Source: Candidatus Tayloriibacteriota bacterium | Lineage (GTDB): Bacteria; Patescibacteriota; Minisyncoccia; Phycocordibacterales; JARIHA01 | DNA length: 5,486 bases | Assembly (NCBI GenBank): GCA_029288475.1 | Contig: JARIHA010000044.1 | Location: 1 to 5,486 of the forward strand | Reading direction: 5' to 3' | Part shown: piece by piece, positions 1 through 5,064 of the stretch | How the letters are laid out: each line of letters opens with the position of its first letter | Position numbering within the stretch: the stretch's first letter is position 1 | Notes under the pieces: model-generated | Told to the model about the DNA's origin: nothing | Database searches by the model: none | What the model saw: the letters and a program-made list of their open reading frames with translations, nothing else | Made by a program: the position numbers and the translations under genes

Positions 1-18
1 GATGTGTATAAGAGACAG
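1..18 (+). other. Residual Tn5/Nextera mosaic-end adapter (not genomic)
   Basis: Bases 1-18 (GATGTGTATAAGAGACAG) equal the last 18 bases of the 19-bp Tn5 mosaic end used in Nextera libraries. The downstream reading frame of the pilus ATPase enters this stretch and hits a TAA at 9-11, which a real PilB gene would not have here. The codon at 18-20 reads GAC, whereas the family has His of an L-H-T-N motif (CAC) at this place, so base 18 is adapter and genomic sequence starts at 19. It should be trimmed. Confidence 0.95.
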
Positions 19-497
19 ACACAAACAATGCTGCCGGAACATTCCCCCGACTTATTGATCTTGGAATAAACCCAAAAATAATCACCAACGCGCTGACTTT
101 GGCGATGGCGCAACGTCTAGTAAGAAAACTTTGCCAAAAATGCAAAAAAGAAGTCCACCTTGAAGGTGTGGTGAAAGACCGTATCGAAAAAATCGCATTA
201 AGTATCCAAGATAAGTCTTACAGCTATCAGTTAGAAAAGATGTGGACAGCCGTCGGCTGTGCAGATTGCAACAGTACCGGATATAAAGGACGAATCGGCG
301 TATATGAGGCTATCTATACAGATGCAAAAATCGAAGAGGTGGTAAACCAGAACCCAAGCGAGCACGAGATACAAGAAGCCGCCCTGCCCCAAGGACTTCT
401 CAACATGAGTCAGGATGGAATATTAAAAATTCTCCACGGAATAACATCACTTGAAGAAGTAGAACGTGTTATCGATCTTGGTGAGGCACTCTCATAA
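19..497 (+). CDS. pilB: Type IV pilus assembly / type II secretion ATPase, C-terminal fragment (PilB/GspE family)
   Basis: This hexameric cytoplasmic ATPase powers pilus or pseudopilus polymerisation. Only about the last 158 residues are present; the gene is cut by the contig end, and the first intact codon is at 21. The fragment begins TNNAAGTFPRLIDLGINP, which matches the family segment that follows the His-box (HTNDAAGA..RLxDLG). It continues with the conserved AQRLVRKLC, a tetracysteine zinc-binding motif (CQKC, then CADC about 40 residues later) and the hallmark TGYKGRIGVYE. The tail from ASP-rich region to EEVERVIDLGE is typical of the family's end. The Walker A and B motifs lie upstream, outside the window. 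PilB and GspE cannot be told apart from this part alone; PilB is preferred because type IV pili are common in the suspected lineage. The TTG at 99 is internal, not a start. The gene is followed by about 70 bases and then a terminator-like hairpin. Confidence 0.9.
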
Positions 498-567
498 AAT
501 TAAAGCACAAGAAAAAGATAAATTATAGTTGCGCTCATGCGTGGAAGGAGTACGATTAAACAGGAGA

Positions 568-588
568 AAAGCCGCAATGAGCGGCTTT
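568..588 (+). terminator. Hairpin, possible terminator of pilB
   Basis: An 8-bp perfect stem AAAGCCGC / GCGGCTTT closes a 5-base loop (AATGA). The A run before it and the TTT at its end are like a bidirectional intrinsic terminator, but the sequence after it (GGTGG) lacks a proper U tract. It lies 70 bases after the pilB stop and 9 bases before the inverted-repeat element, so it may end pilB transcription from either side. Termination is inferred; the stem itself is plain. Confidence 0.45.
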
Positions 589-597
589 GGTGGAATA

Positions 598-756
598 TTT
601 TCCAGAATATAAATCTCTAAGCAATACTTTCAATATTAAGCATTAAAAGTCAAACTAAACCCTAAGGATAGTCACAGCCGGAGCCAGGACGTCCTCGAGG
701 AGAAGCTACAAAAACCCGCGGGGGGCTTATTGCTTAGAGATTTATCGTCTGGAAAA
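598..756. repeat. 159-bp element with 29-bp terminal inverted repeats (MITE-like or structured RNA)
   Basis: The left arm 598-626 and the right arm 728-756 are reverse complements over 29 bp with two adjacent mismatches (AT at 607-608, CG at 746-747). The inner 18 bp (ATAAATCTCTAAGCAATA) are perfect. GAATA lies immediately outside each arm (593-597 and 757-761), as a 5-bp target-site duplication would. The 101-base core is non-coding and contains the overlapping palindromes AGGACGTCCT (686-695) and TCCTCGAGGA (692-701), plus CCCGCGGG (715-722). No transposase gene is present, so a non-autonomous mobile element is one reading. The other is a roughly 160-nt RNA with a long closing helix, as in 6S-type RNAs. 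No known RNA family motif was recognised. GAATA also occurs once inside (605-609), which lowers the weight of the duplication. Confidence 0.7.
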
Positions 757-821
757 GAATAGCAGGAAAATTACTTTCACTAAGAGTGTAGCACACAATG
801 ATTTTTTTGTCAATAGCTCCT

Positions 822-839
822 CCCTTTCATAAGAAAGGG
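822..839. promoter_or_regulatory. Perfect 7-4-7 palindrome upstream of ruvB, candidate operator
   Basis: CCCTTTC-ATAA-GAAAGGG is an 18-bp perfect inverted repeat whose last base touches the TATAAT box at 840-845. It lies where RNA polymerase would contact the spacer and -35 region, and no good -35 hexamer is present at 16-18 bp spacing. This placement fits a repressor operator. ruvB is a classical SOS gene, so a LexA-like site is a reasonable guess, but the sequence matches none of the LexA boxes I know. It could also be an mRNA hairpin if transcription starts further upstream. Confidence 0.5.
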
Positions 840-845
840 TATAAT
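840..845 (+). promoter_or_regulatory. -10 box of ruvB (leaderless start)
   Basis: TATAAT is a perfect sigma70-type -10 hexamer ending 6 bases before the ATG at 852. Transcription would be expected to begin at or next to that ATG, giving a leaderless mRNA. No -35 box stands out (TTGTCA at 807-812 is 27 bases away, too far). No Shine-Dalgarno sequence precedes the ATG, which agrees with leaderless translation. Confidence 0.6.
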
Positions 846-851
846 GAATCC

Positions 852-1880
852 ATGCCTATCACTGAAGAGAATAAAATTGAACAAACAGAGACCTCCAGTG
901 ACGGATATCTTGATCAAACACTGCGTCCTTCGCGTTGGGATGAGTATATCGGGCAAAAAAACATCAAAGATAACCTCAATATCCTCCTTACTGCAGCCAA
1001 AGAGCGTAATCATCCTCCTGAACACATTCTTTTTTACGGTCCGCCAGGATTAGGGAAGACTACCCTTGCCCATCTTATTGCAAAAGAGACCGGTGCACAG
1101 ATAAAAATAACGTCCGGACCTGCGATTGAGAAAGTAGGAGACCTCGCTTCCATTCTTACCAATCTCTCACCTGGGGATATTTTATTTATCGACGAAATCC
1201 ATCGTCTCAACAAGACAATCGAAGAAGTTCTTTACCCTGCAATGGAATCAGGGTCGCTAGATATTATTATTGGCAAAGGTCCATCAGCTCGAACCATTCA
1301 GCTTGAACTACCTTCTTTTACCTTAATTGCCGCAACAACAAGAATTGCTCTGCTCTCTTCCCCACTTCGCTCCCGTTTCTCTGGAGGAATTTTTAGACTT
1401 GAATTTTATAGTCAGGAGGAAATTGGAAGAATCATAAAACGATCGGCAAACATCCTTGATGTGCTTATTCATGAAAAGGCGGCGGATGAAATTGCAAAAC
1501 GCAGCCGTTTTACTCCCCGTACTGCAAATTATTTCCTTAAAAGATGTCGAGATTTTGCACAGGTAAAAAAAAGTGATCTTACGGAACAAATGGTCAACGA
1601 AGCACTCTCTCTTCTTGGAATAGATGAGAAAGGACTTACCGCTTCAGATCGTTCAATACTTGAAACCATAATAAACAAATTCAGCGGTGGGCCAGTCGGC
1701 CTCAACACCATAGCGGCTGCCTTATCTGAAGAACAGGCAACCATTGAGGAATTCAATGAACCCTATCTTTTGCAGATCGGCTTTCTTGACCGTACACCTC
1801 GAGGAAGAGTGGTGACCAAACTTGGATATGAACACCTCGGCTTACCTATCCCAACGAACCTTCAAGAGAAGCTTATTTAG
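852..1880 (+). CDS. ruvB: Holliday junction branch migration DNA helicase RuvB
   Basis: RuvB is the AAA+ hexameric motor that, with RuvA, drives branch migration of Holliday junctions in recombination repair. The product is 342 residues from this start, the usual RuvB size. Visible motifs, numbered from this start: the N-terminal LRPSRWDEYIGQ, Walker A GPPGLGKT (63-70), Walker B LFIDE followed by IHRL (111-118), sensor 1 AATTR (160-164), the arginine-finger segment SPLRSRF (170-176), sensor-2 region TPRTAN (221-226), and the C-terminal winged-helix signature DRTPRGRVVTKLGYEHLG (313-330). The frame is open back to an ATG at 798, but that start would put the TATAAT box and palindrome inside the gene, so 852 is chosen. 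ruvA is not in the window. The TAG stop overlaps the stop of the convergent hydrolase gene. The palindrome at 822-839 may control it. Confidence 0.97.
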   Translation: MPITEENKIEQTETSSDGYLDQTLRPSRWDEYIGQKNIKDNLNILLTAAKERNHPPEHILFYGPPGLGKTTLAHLIAKETGAQIKITSGPAIEKVGDLASILTNLSPGDILFIDEIHRLNKTIEEVLYPAMESGSLDIIIGKGPSARTIQLELPSFTLIAATTRIALLSSPLRSRFSGGIFRLEFYSQEEIGRIIKRSANILDVLIHEKAADEIAKRSRFTPRTANYFLKRCRDFAQVKKSDLTEQMVNEALSLLGIDEKGLTASDRSILETIINKFSGGPVGLNTIAAALSEEQATIEEFNEPYLLQIGFLDRTPRGRVVTKLGYEHLGLPIPTNLQEKLI

Positions 1881-3613
1881 TGGTCAACGTAGATATTTAC
1901 CGCCTGCTTGGAAATAATGAGACCGCTTTTATTTTTTGCCAATACACCTATTCTATATGGCCCGCTACCATTACTGGTCCATTTACTTACCTCGAGCACA
2001 CTTTCTTGATGGAGAATTCCTTGTGTACTTATTACCATGGGTGACAATACTCCCCCATCAACCTGCCAAAATAAGTCATACTTACTCATAGCCACATTTG
2101 GTATATTGGCTTTTAATAAAATTGAGTTGGCAATATGACTATTATTTTGAGGGAAAGGAAGATTTATTCTAGTGAGTGATACAAAATTATCAGAAACTGA
2201 AGTTGTAGCTGTTGTGGCTGATACAGTGAATGCTGCAGTATTTTCATTCCAATTCAACGCTGTTTGCCATCCAGCAGAGAATACTCCTACAGAAATATGA
2301 TACATGCCAGCAGACGAAGGAGTATAAACAACGTTATAAGAAGCGGGCTGGTCAGTAGCAACATGCTGTTGTTCAAAATAGTGCTGAAATATTTTTCCTT
2401 CGGAACTATCACGAACTTCAACATCAACAATTACCCCATCTAAGGATTCCGCCGTACTGACTGCAGTATTTATAGAAACACTTTGTCCAACAGTGGGATT
2501 TGGAGAAACTGAAGTATTAAAACTAATCGGTGATGAACCACCTGAATTCGATGTTGGATCAGAAGAACTTCCTCCAGCAAAGTTATCTCTCACCACTAAT
2601 TCAGCTTTTTTATTTTGAACAATATAATCAGTATTCCCAGCACCACCAGCGTTCGGGTCCGTTGACCAATACCACCAATCAACTCCCCCAAAATAAGACT
2701 TGCTTCCCCAATAGTCGTACAGTGCGGCATATGCATTTGCCTGAGCATCCTCGTTATAGCTTCCATTTATTTGCCAATTAGATGGATCCTCGTAAGAACG
2801 GTCGATGCTTCGATAGCCTATTTCTGTAAAGACTACCTGTTTGTTATATTTTTGAGCGACAGGACTTATATAAGCTTTATCCCAAATATTCCAATAATTA
2901 CTTAATTGCTGAACTGAACCATCAGTATTAGTCATGGTGTAATACGCTGATACTCCGATGTAATCTAACGATCCCCAAAATTGAATTTTATCCAATTCAT
3001 TTACCCAGTTAGCACTATAAGTCATCTTCCCAGAGTACTCCGTTCGTAAATGGGAAATCAAAGAAAGCCAATGTTGAGTGTTAGTAGAGTTTGAATCCGG
3101 AGAGGTCATTCCGATTAATTCCGTACCGATACAAAAATCGTCCACATTATTTGCTTGAGCAAGAGCCGCGTAATGATCGAGAAAAGTGGTATAGCCAGCA
3201 AACCAGGCATTCCTGTCAGATGGATTAATGTTCGCCCGCCAGTTTCCATCTGGCAGTTCAAGATGGGGCTTAAGCATAACCTTAAGACCTATTGAGTGTG
3301 CATACTGTATCGCCTGAACTAAAGAATCGTCACTGGGGGTATTGCTTGCAGGATATAAAGAAACAGATGTAATGCTTGCCTCCGTATAAGGAATTACCAA
3401 AGCAACAGAATTAACATTATCAGCCTTCAGTTTATTTAATGACTGTTTAGTACCATTACTTGAAAAATCTTCGCTCGACTGTGGAAACATATTAAATCCT
3501 TTTTGCTGCCAAGATGCTGTGTCGGCGTTTGCTTGAGCAGGCATAATTAAAGAGTCTGACATTAGTACTAAAGATAAAAACACGAGCATAAAAATAGACG
3601 GGTTTTGTTTCAT
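1877..3613 (-). CDS. Secreted GH113-like glycoside hydrolase with two C-terminal beta-sandwich domains
   Basis: The 578-residue product has an N-terminal signal peptide (lysine at 2, hydrophobic core about 7-24, likely cleavage after AQANA near 30). A TIM-barrel domain follows (about 35-345) that resembles glycoside hydrolase family 113, whose known members are beta-1,4-mannanases. Family-like motifs are LKPHLEL (114-120), IGTEL with candidate acid/base Glu165, YSANW (199-203), LDYIGVSAYY (216-225), FTEIGYRS with candidate nucleophile Glu264, and WWYWSTDP (313-320). A Gly/Ser linker (about 347-362) leads to a beta-sandwich domain (about 365-466; VDVEVRD, SVGVF, GWQTALNWN), a type often appended to secreted glycosidases. 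A second, Ig-like domain (about 484-576) follows. No sortase motif or membrane anchor is seen at the end, so it is probably released or held through its domains. The frame is open to an ATG at 3671-3673, but that codon overlaps a likely -10 box; starting at 3613 gives a clean signal peptide. The substrate is inferred from the family only. Confidence 0.8.
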   Translation of the reverse strand: MKQNPSIFMLVFLSLVLMSDSLIMPAQANADTASWQQKGFNMFPQSSEDFSSNGTKQSLNKLKADNVNSVALVIPYTEASITSVSLYPASNTPSDDSLVQAIQYAHSIGLKVMLKPHLELPDGNWRANINPSDRNAWFAGYTTFLDHYAALAQANNVDDFCIGTELIGMTSPDSNSTNTQHWLSLISHLRTEYSGKMTYSANWVNELDKIQFWGSLDYIGVSAYYTMTNTDGSVQQLSNYWNIWDKAYISPVAQKYNKQVVFTEIGYRSIDRSYEDPSNWQINGSYNEDAQANAYAALYDYWGSKSYFGGVDWWYWSTDPNAGGAGNTDYIVQNKKAELVVRDNFAGGSSSDPTSNSGGSSPISFNTSVSPNPTVGQSVSINTAVSTAESLDGVIVDVEVRDSSEGKIFQHYFEQQHVATDQPASYNVVYTPSSAGMYHISVGVFSAGWQTALNWNENTAAFTVSATTATTSVSDNFVSLTRINLPFPQNNSHIANSILLKANIPNVAMSKYDLFWQVDGGVLSPMVISTQGILHQESVLEVSKWTSNGSGPYRIGVLAKNKSGLIISKQAVNIYVDH

Positions 3614-3671
3614 ATGCTTTCTCTTATTATTTTGATGGATATTCCCTGAAGACGGCGGTGTAACGAAGTTC

Positions 3672-3701
3672 ATACTATCCCGTCTCCGATACTGCTGTTA
3701 A
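3672..3701 (-). promoter_or_regulatory. Probable promoter of the GH113-like gene
   Basis: On the minus strand TTAACA (+ strand 3696-3701, five of six matches to TTGACA) is separated by 18 bases from TAGTAT (3672-3677, four of six). Transcription would begin near 3665 and give a leader of about 50 bases before the ATG at 3613. Just before that ATG the minus strand reads AAGAGAAAGCAT, at best a weak ribosome binding site. The promoter lies back to back with that of the KGG gene. Confidence 0.4.
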
Positions 3702-3722
3702 AGGTCGCATTTATCAGCCAAC

Positions 3723-3728
3723 TATAAA
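3723..3728 (+). promoter_or_regulatory. -10 box of the KGG gene (leaderless-type)
   Basis: TATAAA (five of six matches) ends 5 bases before the ATG at 3734, the same layout as at ruvB and yebC. No Shine-Dalgarno sequence is present. The only -35 candidate, TTAAAG at 3698-3703 with a 19-base spacer, is weak and overlaps the -35 of the divergent promoter. Confidence 0.4.
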
Positions 3729-3733
3729 AATTT

Positions 3734-3940
3734 ATGGCAACAGAAGACAGAGGATTTGCATCGATGGATCCAGAAGAACAGCGAAAAATAGCTTCAAAAG
3801 GCGGACACAGCCAAGGAAAAGAGAATAATCCGGGCAATTTTGCTAATGATCCGAAAAAGGCACAAGAGGCAGGAAGAAAAGGAGGACAAGCACGAGGCCA
3901 AGACAATCAAGATAGTGATAGTAGCGATATGGACCAGTAA
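3734..3940 (+). CDS. KGG-repeat stress-induced protein (Con-10/GsiB-like)
   Basis: This is a 68-residue, very hydrophilic protein with two copies of the KGG motif: RGFASMDPEEQRKIASKGG (about 6-24) and GNFANDPKKAQEAGRKGG (about 34-51). The pattern matches the Pfam KGG stress-protein family (fungal con-10, B. subtilis GsiB, E. coli YciG). Members are usually induced by general stress or starvation and are thought to be disordered, LEA-like protectants; the molecular role is not settled. The tail is acidic and Asp/Ser/Gln-rich (DNQDSDSSDMDQ). It is a single-gene unit: divergent from the hydrolase gene, with its own -10 box upstream and a strong hairpin terminator 34 bases downstream. No Shine-Dalgarno sequence is present. 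Confidence 0.88.
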   Translation: MATEDRGFASMDPEEQRKIASKGGHSQGKENNPGNFANDPKKAQEAGRKGGQARGQDNQDSDSSDMDQ

Positions 3941-3973
3941 AAGACCGATAATGCAGACTGTACGAGAATACTT

Positions 3974-4005
3974 AAGAAAAATTCCGTTAAGACGGAATTT
4001 TTCTT
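3974..4005 (+). terminator. Strong hairpin terminator after the KGG gene
   Basis: A 14-bp perfect stem (AAGAAAAATTCCGT / ACGGAATTTTTCTT) closes a 4-base loop TAAG (3988-3991). The A-rich 5' arm and T-rich 3' arm make a typical bidirectional intrinsic terminator. It separates KGG transcription from the yebC promoter, whose -35 box begins at the base of the stem. Confidence 0.8.
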
Positions 4006-4031
4006 GTGGAGTTTTTAAAAAAAGGTACAAT
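4004..4031 (+). promoter_or_regulatory. Promoter of yebC-ruvC (leaderless-type)
   Basis: TTGTGG (4004-4009) and TACAAT (4026-4031, five of six matches) are 16 bases apart. The -10 box ends 7 bases before the ATG at 4039, so the mRNA would start at or near the start codon. The block GGTACAATAAATCACATG closely parallels GGTATAATGAATCCATG in front of ruvB. No Shine-Dalgarno sequence is seen. Confidence 0.55.
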
Positions 4032-4038
4032 AAATCAC

Positions 4039-4569
4039 ATGTCAGGACACAATAAATGGACACAAATTAAGCGCCAAAAAGCAAAGACTGATGGGCAAAA
4101 AAGCAAAGTATTCAGTAAATTTGCCAAACTCATCACACAAGAAGCTAAACGGGCAAAAGGAAACGTGAATGATCCTTCATTAAGAACAGCTATTGAAAAA
4201 GCCAAGTCTTTCAACATGCCAAACGACAATATCGACCGGGCAGTAAAAAAAGCAACCGAAAGCAGTACAGCCGCTCTTGAGGCAATTACGTACGAAGCTT
4301 ATGGACCAGGCGGATGCGCCCTTATCATTGAGGCTCTCACCGAAAACAAAAATAAAGCCGCTCAAGAAATTAAGCATATTCTTTCAAATCATAGTCTTAG
4401 TCTTGCAGCTATGGGTTCAGCCACTTGGGCTTTCAAAAAAACCGCTGGCACATGGGAGGCTCAGACAACCATTCCCCTTTCGCCAGAAGACTCAGAAGTA
4501 ATGGCAACAATCATTGAAGAATTGGAAGAAAACGATGAAGTTCAGGAAGTATTTACCAACGCTGAATAA
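4039..4569 (+). CDS. yebC: Short YebC/TACO1-family protein lacking an internal domain
   Basis: The YebC/PmpR/TACO1 family was long annotated as transcription regulators; recent work ties members to relief of ribosome stalling. The start is set by the family N-terminus, here MSGHNKWTQIKRQKAKTD; a GTG 11 codons upstream lies in the promoter. Family motifs are SKVFSKFAKLITQEAK (22-37), LRTAIEKAKSFNMPNDNIDRA (49-68), YEAYGPGG (85-92), ENKNK (102-106), GSATWAF (126-132) and the C-terminal LEENDEVQEVFTNAE (162-176). The protein is 176 residues against about 240-250 in most bacteria. Compared with E. coli YebC as I remember it, some 65 residues are missing between the GS-x-x-(Y/W)-x-F strand and the final LE-x-x-D-(D/E)-VQEV segment. 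That is roughly the domain inserted in the second domain of known structures. Both flanks are in frame and well conserved, so it looks like a genuine compact form and not a frameshift. ruvC follows after 6 bases. Confidence 0.93.
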   Translation: MSGHNKWTQIKRQKAKTDGQKSKVFSKFAKLITQEAKRAKGNVNDPSLRTAIEKAKSFNMPNDNIDRAVKKATESSTAALEAITYEAYGPGGCALIIEALTENKNKAAQEIKHILSNHSLSLAAMGSATWAFKKTAGTWEAQTTIPLSPEDSEVMATIIEELEENDEVQEVFTNAE

Positions 4570-4575
4570 ACTCCA

Positions 4576-5055
4576 ATGATCATCCTCGCTATCGACCCTG
4601 GGTATGAACGCTTGGGCATCGCTGTGCTTGAGCGGAATGAAAAAACTAAAAAAGATCAGCTTCTTTTTTCAGAATGTTTTAAAACTCTTTCATCGAGTAT
4701 TTTTTCTGAACGCTTGCGACTAATCGGTGAAGAAATCGATCTAGTTATTAAAAAATACAAGCCGACAATCCTCAGCATTGAAAAACTTTTTTTCACTTCA
4801 AACCAAAAGACAGCTATGGGTGTAGCTGAAGCACGTGGCGTAGTCATCTATGAAGCCACACGTAATGGAATGATCGTTTGTGAATATACACCTCTTCAAA
4901 TAAAAATAGCCACTACAGGCTATGGGAGGAGCGATAAAAAACAGATCATTTCCATGATCCCAAAACTCATCGCTATTACTAAGGAAATTAAACACGACGA
5001 CGAATTTGACGCTATTGCTGCAGGCATTACCTGCTTAGCTTCTTACCGGCCTTAA
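4576..5055 (+). CDS. ruvC: Crossover junction endodeoxyribonuclease RuvC
   Basis: RuvC is a dimeric RNase H-fold nuclease that cuts Holliday junctions symmetrically, acting with RuvAB. The 159-residue length is normal for the family. The four acidic catalytic positions are visible: Asp7 in AIDPG, Glu69 in LSIEKLFF, and Asp142 and Asp145 in HDDEFDAIAAG, with the same spacing as E. coli Asp138/Asp141. The NQKTAMGVAEARGVV segment (76-90) and PLQIKIATTGYGRSDKKQI (106-124) are also typical. It starts 6 bases after the yebC stop and has no Shine-Dalgarno sequence, so translational coupling with yebC in one mRNA is likely. The yebC-ruvC order is widespread in bacteria. The gene ends 9 bases from the convergent SHOCT gene. 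Confidence 0.96.
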   Translation: MIILAIDPGYERLGIAVLERNEKTKKDQLLFSECFKTLSSSIFSERLRLIGEEIDLVIKKYKPTILSIEKLFFTSNQKTAMGVAEARGVVIYEATRNGMIVCEYTPLQIKIATTGYGRSDKKQIISMIPKLIAITKEIKHDDEFDAIAAGITCLASYRP

Positions 5056-5064
5056 ATCTCTTCA

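Larger units (their letters stand above)
498..851. other. Intergenic region between pilB and ruvB
   Basis: No convincing coding region is seen in these 354 bases on either strand. The stretch contains, in order: a hairpin (568-588), a 159-bp inverted-repeat element (598-756) with flanking GAATA repeats, a 7-4-7 palindrome (822-839) and a -10 box (840-845) in front of ruvB. A weak possible promoter is TTGCGC (529-534), 16 bases, TACGAT (551-556); four of six bases match consensus in each box, so it is not listed separately. This is the least gene-dense part of the window and stands out against spacings of about 10 bases or less between several other neighbours. Confidence 0.8.

Noticed and set aside
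99..101. TTG at 99 as a start of a short complete gene
   Set aside because: The frame continues upstream to the adapter with clear PilB-family sequence, so this is an internal Leu codon of a truncated gene.
577..612. Mini-ORF of 11 codons with AGGAG 10 bases upstream
   Set aside because: It overlaps the hairpin and the left inverted-repeat arm, is very short, and other genes here do not use Shine-Dalgarno sequences. It is probably chance.
598..756. Assignment of the inverted-repeat element to SRP RNA, RNase P RNA, tmRNA or a known riboswitch
   Set aside because: The conserved motifs of those families as I know them are not present. 6S RNA is not excluded by shape but has no sequence support strong enough to name it.
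798..851. Upstream in-frame ATG at 798 as the ruvB start
   Set aside because: It would add 18 unconserved residues and place the 7-4-7 palindrome and the TATAAT box inside the gene. The ATG at 852 gives a typical RuvB length and lies at the expected leaderless position.
3614..3673. In-frame ATG at 3671-3673 as the start of the hydrolase
   Set aside because: That codon overlaps the likely minus-strand -10 box and adds 20 polar residues before a well-formed signal peptide that begins with MKQN at 3613.
4006..4038. GTG at 4006 as the yebC start
   Set aside because: It lies within the -35 region of the likely promoter; the family N-terminus MSGHNKW begins at 4039.
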